A stretch of 64,000 nt of DNA, taken from positions 2,162,501-2,226,500 of the forward strand of contig NZ_LR134386.1 of NCBI RefSeq assembly GCF_900637665.1. The letters run 5' to 3'. Each line of letters opens with the position of its first letter. Positions within the stretch are counted from its first letter, which is position 1. The notes beneath the pieces were generated by a model. The model saw only the letters and a list, made by a program, of their open reading frames with translations. It was not told the origin of the DNA and ran no database searches. Positions 35,439-43,416 of this stretch are shown here, piece by piece. This stretch comes from Chryseobacterium nakagawai (GTDB lineage Bacteria; Bacteroidota; Bacteroidia; Flavobacteriales; Weeksellaceae). Position numbers and translations under genes: made by a program.

Positions 35439-36449
35439 ATGAAGAAAACGGTCATCGATTACTTGAATTTTTGTTTGGCAGGCATTTTTATATTGCTGGT
35501 TATTCTGTATGGAATTACATTGGTGAAAAAAAAGGAATTTGATAAATTAAGCTGGTCAGCAAAGATCATAAGTCTAGAACCGAATTCATCAGATGAGAAA
35601 TCAGGAATGTTGAAGATTCTTGATGCTGTTTTTATCAATACTTTTAATCAGTCTGAAAATAGATTAGAATTCGATTCTCCCAAATTAATTGTTTCAAAAA
35701 AAGGATCTGATTCCGCTTATTTTTGGAGGCAGGATGATTTACTGCCTGATTCTTTATCCATTAAATACTTTTCTATGGAAGAGAAAAAGTTCTATCAGCT
35801 GAATACAAGACTTCCTTTGGAAAAAATGCAAAGTTCTTTAAAAAATAAATCGCTGGGAGCTTATTTAAGGCTGGAAATTCAATCGAAAGGAAAGATATCC
35901 TTGAAGATTGAGCTGTCGGGAAGTCATAATGTAGGATCAGTATTAATAGGGAATTTTCAAGCAAAAGAATTCCCGGGAACATTAAAAATGTTAGTCTATA
36001 GAAAGTATTCAGGAGATGAATATAATGAATTTCCTTCTCTGAAGGGAGTTTCAGATTATTCGGATCTTCTTATTCAAAGATATTCATGGGTAGCAAAAAT
36101 TGAAACTGAAAATTCTGAGAAAATTTCTGGAATTTCAGCCAGTACTTTTGATGATAAATCAATGAGCACTGAGGGGGTAACTTTTGAAGATGCAAAACTA
36201 AGAAACCTCCCGGATAGATTTTTAATTGATTGGGGCAATACACAGAAATATGGAAGCAGCTTTTCTTTCGATAGCCAGGAAATTTTAGATGCTTTTAAAG
36301 CTCTGAATCAGATAAAGGTTAGTGAACCTATAGTTATCACTTTTAAATTGTCTAAAGACGCTTTTCCAAAAGCTGAACTCTCTAAAGCCGGGAAAACGAT
36401 CCCATTAAAAGATGGTTACCCAGATCTGCCAACAAAATATGCTCAATAA
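35439..36449 (+). CDS. Hypothetical membrane-anchored protein
   Basis: One N-terminal membrane helix (residues 8-26) is followed by about 310 residues of soluble, mainly beta sequence. In the middle are the stretches KMQSSLKNKSLGAYLRLEIQ and NEFPSLKGVSDYSDLLIQRYSWVAKIE, and DFKALNQIKVSEPIVITFKL-like text occurs near the end. There is no lipobox and no known motif. It closes the operon begun at 33478, and a terminator follows immediately. Its tight coupling with the small membrane protein 35147-35434 suggests the two act together in the envelope. Confidence 0.65.
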   Translation: MKKTVIDYLNFCLAGIFILLVILYGITLVKKKEFDKLSWSAKIISLEPNSSDEKSGMLKILDAVFINTFNQSENRLEFDSPKLIVSKKGSDSAYFWRQDDLLPDSLSIKYFSMEEKKFYQLNTRLPLEKMQSSLKNKSLGAYLRLEIQSKGKISLKIELSGSHNVGSVLIGNFQAKEFPGTLKMLVYRKYSGDEYNEFPSLKGVSDYSDLLIQRYSWVAKIETENSEKISGISASTFDDKSMSTEGVTFEDAKLRNLPDRFLIDWGNTQKYGSSFSFDSQEILDAFKALNQIKVSEPIVITFKLSKDAFPKAELSKAGKTIPLKDGYPDLPTKYAQ

Positions 36450-36453
36450 AATA

Positions 36454-36486
36454 AAAGCCGAATCTCAATAGTGATTCGGCTTTCTT
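36454..36486. terminator. Terminator after the 33.5-36.4 kb operon
   Basis: Perfect 11-base arms AAAGCCGAATC / GATTCGGCTTT (36454-36464, 36473-36483); it lies between convergent genes and can serve both. Confidence 0.88.
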
Positions 36487-36508
36487 ATGTACGTTTATAT
36501 TGAAAAAA

Positions 36509-37372
36509 TTACGGCTTTCTCTTTTTCCATTTTTTCCATAGGAAAATAACCAGAGGAATTAGCAAAAAGAATGGCCAAAAGGAAATAATCCCTAATAAAA
36601 AGGCTACAAAACTGTTCCATCCTTCTGTCAGAGAATCTATGAACCGGCTTCCGAATCCAATTTTAGACGTTGCAGAGCTTCTTACTTTTTCTTTATATAA
36701 GCTTAAGTTTAAAGTGCTGTAATTCACCCTGTCGTCTATAAAGCGGAGTCTGCCTTCAGCCACATCAATTTCATCTTCCAGGACACGGATCTTTTCCTGA
36801 ATTTCCAGCATATCTTTAGTAGTTTTCGCACTTTTAAGCATATCCCTATACTTTTCAAGATAAATTTTTTTGTTGGCCAGTTTTATGGATACATCAGTAT
36901 ATTCCTCTGTAACATCATCTGATGAAATATTTTTAGATAACACAGAACCTACACCATCAGAAAATGAGTTGATAAGTGCATCAAAATTCTTATGAGGAAC
37001 CCGGATGGTTAGATCCATGGTTTCATTCATATCGGTATTCTGGAATTCTTCTTTCTGGATATAAGCATTGTTCTTTTTCAGAATGTCATTGACGAGGGTT
37101 TGCGCTTTTTTTATCTCACCAACCTGAATTCTCATATTCCCGTTTTTGATGATTTTACGGGATATCGTATCTGTTTTAATTTCAGCAGAAGTGGACGATT
37201 TATTATCGGGAAGAAGTTTTTCAGAAAGAGAAGAAGGCGGACGTGGAGCTTCATCTTCCATGATTATTTCTGTAAGAGCAGCATTCACGGAATGCTGCTT
37301 ATCAGCATTAGATTTACTACAATTGATAAAGACAATAAAAAGTAAAGGTAAAAGTAAAAGTATCGTTCTCAT
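36509..37372 (-). CDS. DUF4349 lipoprotein
   Basis: A lipoprotein signal (LLLLPLLFIVFINCSKSN, Cys19) anchors the protein. The DUF4349 domain spans about residues 70-260: KIIKNGNMRIQVGEIKKAQTLVNDIL, a helical hairpin (EKYRDMLKSAKTTKDMLEIQEKIRVLEDEID), and RLRFIDDRVNYSTLNLSLYEK. A C-terminal membrane helix (about 262-280) and basic tail KKWKKRKP follow. It thus spans the periplasm with both ends in or on membranes. Function unknown in all members. Confidence 0.88.
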   Translation of the reverse strand: MRTILLLLPLLFIVFINCSKSNADKQHSVNAALTEIIMEDEAPRPPSSLSEKLLPDNKSSTSAEIKTDTISRKIIKNGNMRIQVGEIKKAQTLVNDILKKNNAYIQKEEFQNTDMNETMDLTIRVPHKNFDALINSFSDGVGSVLSKNISSDDVTEEYTDVSIKLANKKIYLEKYRDMLKSAKTTKDMLEIQEKIRVLEDEIDVAEGRLRFIDDRVNYSTLNLSLYKEKVRSSATSKIGFGSRFIDSLTEGWNSFVAFLLGIISFWPFFLLIPLVIFLWKKWKKRKP

Positions 37373-37461
37373 GAATAGTTAATTTTTCATGAATACTATC
37401 AAAAACCATGCTTAGAAAAAACAAGGGTCCTCGAAATTATTTTAAGAATAAGCCCAATAAG

Positions 37462-37935
37462 TTAATATCTGATTCCTGTTTTTTTAAGAATAAAACTTAA
37501 AAGCCATATCGGTCCGATCAGTAAAAACTGAATATCTTTAAGAAAAGAAGGTTTTTTACCTTCAATTTTATGTCCGATAAACTGAAAAATCCAGGTAATT
37601 AAAAAGACACTCAGATATATGATCCAGGACTGTTTACCCAAACTGATATTGGTAAAATAAATAAAGTGTTCTGCCAACAGCATTATAAAAATCATTATGA
37701 AACCAATGAGCAGGGACAGTCTGATATAATACAAACTGATGATGACAATAGCAATTAAACTGATGATACTAATGCATCCAAAATAAGAAATACAGAAATG
37801 GGGGGAAGGAATCAATGAAATAAATCCCAGGATAGAACAAAAAATTAGGGGTACGCAAAACCAGTGAATGAACTTGTTAGTCGCATTTCTATGGCTCTTG
37901 CTATATTCTGCAAATAATAAATCAACCTTTCTCAT
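37462..37935 (-). CDS. Mpo1-like (DUF962) membrane protein
   Basis: The 157-residue protein has the DUF962 pattern: FAEYSKSHRNATNKFIHWFCVPLIF near the N-terminus, and WIFQFIGHKIEGKKPSFLKDIQFLLIGPIWLL at the end, with four to five membrane helices between. The conserved His residues (SHRN, IHW, GHKIE) match the iron ligands of yeast Mpo1, a dioxygenase that shortens 2-hydroxy fatty acids by alpha-oxidation. The bacterial role is inferred by homology. It is divergent from the AraC gene. Confidence 0.88.
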   Translation of the reverse strand: MRKVDLLFAEYSKSHRNATNKFIHWFCVPLIFCSILGFISLIPSPHFCISYFGCISIISLIAIVIISLYYIRLSLLIGFIMIFIMLLAEHFIYFTNISLGKQSWIIYLSVFLITWIFQFIGHKIEGKKPSFLKDIQFLLIGPIWLLSFILKKTGIRY

Positions 37936-37972
37936 ACTGACAGGAATTGGATTAATGCTAAAATAATAAAAT

Positions 37973-38004
37973 TTTGTAATCGGTGATAAGATTGCTTACA
38001 TTTG
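37973..38004 (+). promoter_or_regulatory. Consensus promoter directly abutting the AraC gene start
   Basis: TTTG at 37973-37976, a 20-base gap, TACATTTG at 37997-38004. The ATG is at 38009, only four bases after the box, so transcription would begin at or just beside the ATG and the message would be leaderless. Confidence 0.65.
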
Positions 38005-38008
38005 TGTT

Positions 38009-38854
38009 ATGTCTGCCTTAGAAAAGTTCGGAGTTGAAATCTCTACGGAACGTAATATTTTTGAGAGAATTGCCGTTGATAAACCATTCAGGCCTGAAAA
38101 TCCGGCATTTATTTTTATTAAATCAGGAACCATAAAACTTCGTCAGCACTTTAGCGATCTGGAGGTTTCTGCCAATATGTTTATGGTAACCGATCCGCAG
38201 ACTATTTATGAAGTAGTAGCAGTAAGCGATGACTTTCAGTCGAGAATGGTTTCTTATAAAAGGGATTTTATTTCTGCTTTATCTTTGAAATTCAATAGAT
38301 TGATTACGTATCGATACTTCAGGCAGCAGATGAATAAAGGAGTTCCTTTTCCTGAAGATGAAATGGAGGTCGTTTGGAAAAGCGTCAACTTCCTGAAATA
38401 CATCCTTGATTCTGAAACAGAGATGCTGTACAAAAAAGAAATGGTGGAACATCTTTTTTCTGTATTCTGCTATCAGATGGCGGGAATTATTTCCAAAGAA
38501 GATAATAATTCCATGAACCAGATGTCCAGACAGGAAGAAATTGTCTTTGTTTTTCTTACAGACCTTTCTGAATATCACCTTACAGAAAGAACCGTTGAGT
38601 TCTATGCCGAACGACAATCCATTACAACCAGACATCTATCATCGGTGGTGAAAGACGTTACCGGAAAGACCGCAAGTCACATCATAGCTTTAATCGTTAT
38701 CAATGAAGCGAAAGTGCTTTTAAACTCTTCTAGTAAACCTGTTTCTGAGATTTCTTCGATCCTCGGCTTTAGCGATCAGTATGCATTTTCTCACTTTTTT
38801 AAAAAACATCTGGAGGTAAGCCCAAGACAATACAGACATCAGTTCGAAAGTTAA
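38009..38854 (+). CDS. AraC-family transcriptional regulator
   Basis: The N-terminal 170 residues look like a cupin-type sensing domain (PENPAFIFIKSGTIKLRQHF). The C-terminal AraC domain has two helix-turn-helix units: EFYAERQSITTRHLSSVVKDVTGKTASHII and KPVSEISSILGFSDQYAFSHFFKKHLEVSPRQYRHQF. It is directly upstream of, and reads into, the TolC-HlyD-MFS efflux genes, so it most likely controls them. A promoter palindrome lies in between. The inducer cannot be told from sequence. Confidence 0.92.
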   Translation: MSALEKFGVEISTERNIFERIAVDKPFRPENPAFIFIKSGTIKLRQHFSDLEVSANMFMVTDPQTIYEVVAVSDDFQSRMVSYKRDFISALSLKFNRLITYRYFRQQMNKGVPFPEDEMEVVWKSVNFLKYILDSETEMLYKKEMVEHLFSVFCYQMAGIISKEDNNSMNQMSRQEEIVFVFLTDLSEYHLTERTVEFYAERQSITTRHLSSVVKDVTGKTASHIIALIVINEAKVLLNSSSKPVSEISSILGFSDQYAFSHFFKKHLEVSPRQYRHQFES

Positions 38855-38883
38855 AATATTACATTTGAACATCTTTTTCCAAA

Positions 38884-38899
38884 AATCAAACATTTGATT
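38884..38899. promoter_or_regulatory. Operator-like palindrome over the tolC promoter
   Basis: AATCAAA - CA - TTTGATT, a perfect seven-base inverted repeat whose right arm includes the -33 TTTG (38893-38896). A 19-base gap leads to the -7 box TAACTTTG (38916-38923), giving a consensus promoter 20 bases before the TolC start. A protein bound here would compete with RNA polymerase; the binding protein is unknown. Confidence 0.6.
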
Positions 38900-38923
38900 G
38901 AATTTGTTGTTGTTCTAACTTTG
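38893..38923 (+). promoter_or_regulatory. Promoter of the efflux operon
   Basis: TTTG-N19-TAACTTTG, a full match to the Bacteroidota consensus, with predicted transcription start near 38930 and the ATG at 38944. Confidence 0.75.
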
Positions 38924-38943
38924 CATCTGTAAAACAAGGTAAA

Positions 38944-40254
38944 ATGACAAAGAATATAAAAACAGCACTATCAGTTCTGATAGCAGCTTTTCCTGCGCTG
39001 TTTTTTTCACAACAGGTAAAACAGATGACCGCAGGTGAGATTGCCGAACTGGCAGTCCAGAATCATCAGCAGTTGAAGGTTTCAGCTCAGAATATTGATA
39101 TTGCCAAACAGAATATCAACGTTGTAAAGCTTCAGAAACTTCCAACCATCACCGCTTCTACAAGCCAATTCTATTTGGGAGATGCTGTAGCTATCGATAA
39201 AGACTTTTCTAATTCTACAAAAGTTCCGATGCCTCACTACGGAAGTTCTTACGCTGTTCAGGCAACACAGCTGATCTTCAAAGGAGGATTGGTAAATAAA
39301 TCCATTGAAATGGCAGGGCTTCGTGAACAGCTTTCTGAACTGGATTTGGAGAAAAATAAACAGGATGTAAAATTTTTAGTGATTTCAAACTATCTGGATG
39401 TCTACAAGATTATCAATCAGGAAGAAGTGTTTCAGAATAATAAGAAGTTAGCTCAGGAACGTCTTAAGAATATTCAGAAATTCTATCAACAGGGAATGGT
39501 AACCAGAAATGAAGTAATTCGTGGAGAACTTGCCCTTAAAAATCTGGATCAGGGAATTCTTACCCTTTCCAACAATAGAAAAATTCTTAATTATAATCTG
39601 AATATTGCATTAGGGCTATCTTCTGATACTGAAATTGTTCCCACTGAAAATTTGACGAACAAAGAATCAGGAATCGGAATGGATTATTATATGAGTCTTG
39701 CTCATGACAGCAATCCAGTGTTAAAGTCTGCACAGAAAAATATTGCGGTCGCTGATAAGAATATTGAAATTATTAAAACTGATAATTCACCTACTGTGGC
39801 AGGATTCGGTGGATATACCTTACAGAGACCCATTACTACGAGAAATCCTGTCTTGGATATGTATTCAGGAGGTTGGCAGACAGGTGTTTCTCTTAGTTAC
39901 AATATTGATACCCTGTATAAAACTAAAGAAAGAGTAAAATTAGGTGAATTGCAGAAGAATCAGGCTAATGATGCTATGACTTTAGTACAGCAGAATGTAG
40001 ATATGGGAGTGAATGCAGCGTATACCAAATATCAGGAAGCGATTCAACAGGCAGACATTCTTAATGATTCCAAAAGGCTGGCAGAAGAAAATTACAAAAT
40101 TACTGAAGCCAAATATCTGAACCAATTGGCTGTGCAGGCGGAAATGATAGATGCACAGAACCAGAAACTGCAATCAGAGCTGGATTTTGCCAATGCAGAG
40201 ATCAACGTTTTGTATCAATATTATAACCTTTTGAAATCTACCGGGACACTTTAA
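38944..40254 (+). CDS. TolC-family outer membrane efflux protein
   Basis: A signal peptide (to FFSQQ) is followed by the TolC fold: long alternating helices and two beta segments in two repeats, each with a conserved helix block (IDIAKQNINVVKLQKLPTITAS; KSAQKNIAVADKNIEIIKTDNSPTVAGFGGY). Length 436 is normal. It forms the outer-membrane channel that completes the HlyD/MFS pump encoded just downstream, with gaps of 25 and about 100 bases. Confidence 0.92.
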   Translation: MTKNIKTALSVLIAAFPALFFSQQVKQMTAGEIAELAVQNHQQLKVSAQNIDIAKQNINVVKLQKLPTITASTSQFYLGDAVAIDKDFSNSTKVPMPHYGSSYAVQATQLIFKGGLVNKSIEMAGLREQLSELDLEKNKQDVKFLVISNYLDVYKIINQEEVFQNNKKLAQERLKNIQKFYQQGMVTRNEVIRGELALKNLDQGILTLSNNRKILNYNLNIALGLSSDTEIVPTENLTNKESGIGMDYYMSLAHDSNPVLKSAQKNIAVADKNIEIIKTDNSPTVAGFGGYTLQRPITTRNPVLDMYSGGWQTGVSLSYNIDTLYKTKERVKLGELQKNQANDAMTLVQQNVDMGVNAAYTKYQEAIQQADILNDSKRLAEENYKITEAKYLNQLAVQAEMIDAQNQKLQSELDFANAEINVLYQYYNLLKSTGTL

Positions 40255-40279
40255 TTTTTTAAAACTGAAAATCAACACA

Positions 40280-41398
40280 ATGGAAAACAAGGAACAAACC
40301 ACTCAAAATACCACATCCACTCCGGCAACACCAAGTGGAGAAAACAAAAAAAAGCAAAACAAAAAAAATAAAATCAGAGCCATCATTTCCAATATCATCG
40401 TTTTTCTGGTGATTGGATTTGGGTTATTCTGGCTCATCCGTGAATATTTCCATATCGGAAACAAAACCTATACGGAAGCTGCTCAAGTAGAAGAATTCAT
40501 CAACCCTATCAATACAAGGGTTTCTGCTTACATCAAAGAGATTAAATTTATTGAACACCAAAGAGTAAAAAAAGGAGATACGCTGGTGATTTTGGACGAA
40601 CGTGAAATCCTTACCCAGTTAGGACAGGCGGAAGCGGCTTATCAAAATGCAATGGCACAAAAAACAGCAACAAGTTCTTCTATCAATACTGTTTCCAACA
40701 ATGTAAATGTAATGCAATCTAATATTGCCGGAGCAAAAGCAAGACTTTGGAATGCTGAACAGAACCTGAACAGATACAAAAATCTTTTATCTGCTGAAGC
40801 AGTTACAAGACAACAATATGATCAGGTAAAAACAGAGTACGATGCTCAAAAGGCGGCTTATGAGACATTAGTAAATCAAAAACAATCCGCAAATCTTTCC
40901 ACTACAGAAGTGAAAAGCAGATTGGGAATCAATGATGCTGAGATCAAAAGAACAAAATCTGCTTTGGATATGGCGAGAATTAACCTTTCTTATATTGTAA
41001 TCACAGCCCCTTATGATGGGGTGATGGGAAGAAGAACGATTTCTGAAGGACAATTGATTCAACCCGGCCAACAAGTGGCAACTATCGTATTGAACGGTCA
41101 GAAATGGGTAACAGCCAACTTCCTTGAAAGCCAGATGCCTAATATTAAAGTAGGAGAGAAGATGACCATGACGGCAGATGCCTTAGGTGGAAAGACATTT
41201 GAAGGAGTAGTAACTGCTGTTTCTGCAGCTACCGGATCAAGATATTCAAGTGTGCCAACCGATAACTCTACCGGAAACTTTATTAAAGTACAGCAAAGAA
41301 TCCCTGTAAGAATTGAATTCACTACTTCCAATACAAAAGAAGACCTGGATAAGCTGGGGGCAGGAATGAATATGAATGTGAACATTAATAAAAACTAA
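40280..41398 (+). CDS. HlyD/EmrA-family membrane fusion protein
   Basis: A basic, Asn/Lys/Thr-rich cytoplasmic tail (residues 1-37) precedes one membrane helix (about 38-55). Then come the lipoyl-type half-motif INPINTRVSAYIKEIKFIEHQRVKKGDTLVILD, a long coiled-coil hairpin (about 110-215), and the second half, ITAPYDGVMGRRTISEGQLIQPGQQVATIV. The periplasmic adapter connects the inner-membrane MFS pump with TolC. Layout is as in EmrA. Confidence 0.94.
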   Translation: MENKEQTTQNTTSTPATPSGENKKKQNKKNKIRAIISNIIVFLVIGFGLFWLIREYFHIGNKTYTEAAQVEEFINPINTRVSAYIKEIKFIEHQRVKKGDTLVILDEREILTQLGQAEAAYQNAMAQKTATSSSINTVSNNVNVMQSNIAGAKARLWNAEQNLNRYKNLLSAEAVTRQQYDQVKTEYDAQKAAYETLVNQKQSANLSTTEVKSRLGINDAEIKRTKSALDMARINLSYIVITAPYDGVMGRRTISEGQLIQPGQQVATIVLNGQKWVTANFLESQMPNIKVGEKMTMTADALGGKTFEGVVTAVSAATGSRYSSVPTDNSTGNFIKVQQRIPVRIEFTTSNTKEDLDKLGAGMNMNVNINKN

Positions 41399-41501
41399 AA
41401 GATGGAAGATATCAGGTTCCAGACTGTATGCCGGATGAAAAGGGAAGGTTGAAAAGTAAAAGTCTATTATCTGATATCTGAAATCTATTATCTAAAAAAA
41501 T

Positions 41502-43094
41502 ATGTACAACAAAGGATTATATAGCGACTGGGTACCTAAACCGGTACAGCTTCTGCTGATTGTATTGCTGCTCGCCGTAGTAATGCCGATTGGTGGAGTG
41601 TATACTGGGAATATCAGCTATTTGGTAAGTGGTACCGGGGCTATGACAGAATATTTTATGTGGGCGAATTATGCAACCACTATTGGAATGGGAGCCTGCA
41701 TGCCTGTTGTCCTCAGAATTAAAATGAGATTCAAAGTAAGAGATAAAATGGTATTGCTTTTAGTGCTTTTAGGACTACTGAGTTATATCAACGCGACCAC
41801 TTTGCAGCCAATGATCTTCGTGTTTTCTGCCTTACTGATCGGATTTATGAAGATGATGGTAACCATTGAACTTTTCCTGCCATTGATGGTCATGATTGGA
41901 AACCGGGGAATGTTTTATGGCGTGTTTTATACATTTGTTCTGGTGATGAATCAGGTAGCAGCTTATTATTCAGCAGAATTTGCATTCCTTTACAACTGGC
42001 AGCAGTTTTACATTTTTGCTGCGGTTCTCTGCTTTGTTTTAGCATTAATCCACTGGATTTTTATGCATGATAAATATTTTGCCCTGAAAGTTCCATTGCA
42101 TTATATTGATTGGCTGAGTATCTTACTTTTTGTGTCCACCTTTATGTTTTCAGCCTATGTATATGCTTTTGGAAGACAGCAGGATTGGTGGAACTCGAAG
42201 AATATCATGAATGCAAGTATTGCTGCATTTGTGAGCTTTGCATTACTTTCCATTCGTCAGTTAACATTAAAAAGACCTTATCTTTCATTTAAAATTTTTA
42301 CAAAAAGTAACGTACAAAATGGCTTATTTATGCTGTTTTGGTTGGGAATGTTCCTCGGAACAGCTTCTATCCAGACTACTTTTGCCGTAGGAGTTTTAGG
42401 ATATGATCAATTGACTAATGCCAGGCTGAACATGCTGATGATACCGGGAATCATTTTGGCTGGAGTGATTGCTATATTTTGGTTTAAGAATGAAAAACCA
42501 TTGAAAATGTATATTTTTTCAGGGTTTGCAGGAATGGTAGGCTATGCTATCATTATGTATTTTTCTATGGTACTGGAATTCAATTATGATAACTGGTATT
42601 TACCCATGTTTTTAAAGGGCTATGGAATGTGTTCGTTGTTTATCTCCGTATGGTTTTATACTTTAGATAAGCTTGAAATGGATGAAATGCTTGCAGCTAT
42701 CGGATTAGTATTGGTTTGGAGAACCTTTTTAGCCGTAGGTATTTTTTCAACCTTATACTCATGGTTACAATACCGTTTTCAGGTTACAGCAGTTGGAGAT
42801 CTTGCTGTTTATATGGATGGAATGACGGTAACCCCGCAGCATATGATGACCAATATGAAGGCTATTCAGCTTAATGCTATTTTGATAGCAACTAAAAAGA
42901 TCTTCGGATTTATTGTTCTGATTGGCTTTGGAGTCTTATTGTATGTAATAACCCACCATTTTGGAGCCAAACGATTCCAATATTTCAGATTTATCAGAGT
43001 ACTTAGTGGTAAATCTGTTATTGCAAGAAGAAGACTTCGTGAACGAAAAAAATTATTAGAAGAAATAAAAGACGCAGCTGGGCCTGCGATGTAA
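41502..43094 (+). CDS. EmrB-like MFS exporter (14-helix type)
   Basis: The 530-residue protein has about 14 hydrophobic helices, long enough for the DHA2/EmrB group. The loop after helix 2 is basic (RIKMRFKVRDKM), and the C-terminus is a cytoplasmic basic tail (ARRRLRERKKLLEEIKDAAG). It is the third part of the pump with the TolC and HlyD genes upstream; whether it exports drugs or a siderophore is unknown. A 103-base gap with purine-rich low-complexity DNA separates it from the HlyD gene. Confidence 0.88.
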   Translation: MYNKGLYSDWVPKPVQLLLIVLLLAVVMPIGGVYTGNISYLVSGTGAMTEYFMWANYATTIGMGACMPVVLRIKMRFKVRDKMVLLLVLLGLLSYINATTLQPMIFVFSALLIGFMKMMVTIELFLPLMVMIGNRGMFYGVFYTFVLVMNQVAAYYSAEFAFLYNWQQFYIFAAVLCFVLALIHWIFMHDKYFALKVPLHYIDWLSILLFVSTFMFSAYVYAFGRQQDWWNSKNIMNASIAAFVSFALLSIRQLTLKRPYLSFKIFTKSNVQNGLFMLFWLGMFLGTASIQTTFAVGVLGYDQLTNARLNMLMIPGIILAGVIAIFWFKNEKPLKMYIFSGFAGMVGYAIIMYFSMVLEFNYDNWYLPMFLKGYGMCSLFISVWFYTLDKLEMDEMLAAIGLVLVWRTFLAVGIFSTLYSWLQYRFQVTAVGDLAVYMDGMTVTPQHMMTNMKAIQLNAILIATKKIFGFIVLIGFGVLLYVITHHFGAKRFQYFRFIRVLSGKSVIARRRLRERKKLLEEIKDAAGPAM

Positions 43095-43113
43095 AGATAC
43101 CTTGTTTTTCACT

Positions 43114-43153
43114 GTAAAATCCTGGTCCTTTGTTGGGCTGGGATTTTACTTTT
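43114..43153 (+). terminator. Terminator after the efflux operon
   Basis: Nine-base arms GTAAAATCC / GGATTTTAC (43114-43122, 43141-43149) with internal pairing CCTGG...CTGGG, followed by TTTT. Confidence 0.75.
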
Positions 43154-43416
43154 ATGAGAAAGAAAGAGAGAAAATGGAGGTTGGAAGAGGGAATTTATGA
43201 AAGGCGATGGGCTGTTATTATTCCATTTATTAATTTAAAGTTCAAAACATTAGGTAATTTCTATAAACTGTAAGGTGAATAGAAACCTCCAGCCTACTTT
43301 CTTCCAGCTTCCAACCTTTTTAATTCAAAAAAAGTGAAAAAATTCATCTTTTCTTATTTTTATTGTTTCTAAATAAAAATTATCTTTGCGAGATTATAAA
43401 ACTTTGATTTGAAGGA
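43154..43416. other. Low-complexity intergenic region before the TonB-dependent receptor
   Basis: After the terminator the DNA is purine-rich (GAAAGAAAGAGAGAAAATGGAGG) and then pyrimidine-rich (CTTCCAGCTTCCAACC), in partly inverted order, followed by a TATCTTTG box at 43381-43388 that fits a promoter for the receptor gene. A 39-codon frame beginning at 43154 has no support and I do not call it. Confidence 0.5.
43381..43388 (+). promoter_or_regulatory. -7 promoter box of the TonB-dependent receptor gene
   Basis: TATCTTTG about 28 bases before the ATG at 43417. The -33 element (TATTG at 43361-43365) is weaker and slightly close. I see no clear Fur box. Confidence 0.5.

Noticed and set aside
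43154..43273. 39-codon frame beginning with MRKKERKWRLEEG
   Set aside because: It comes from purine-rich low-complexity DNA just after a terminator and has no promoter of its own.
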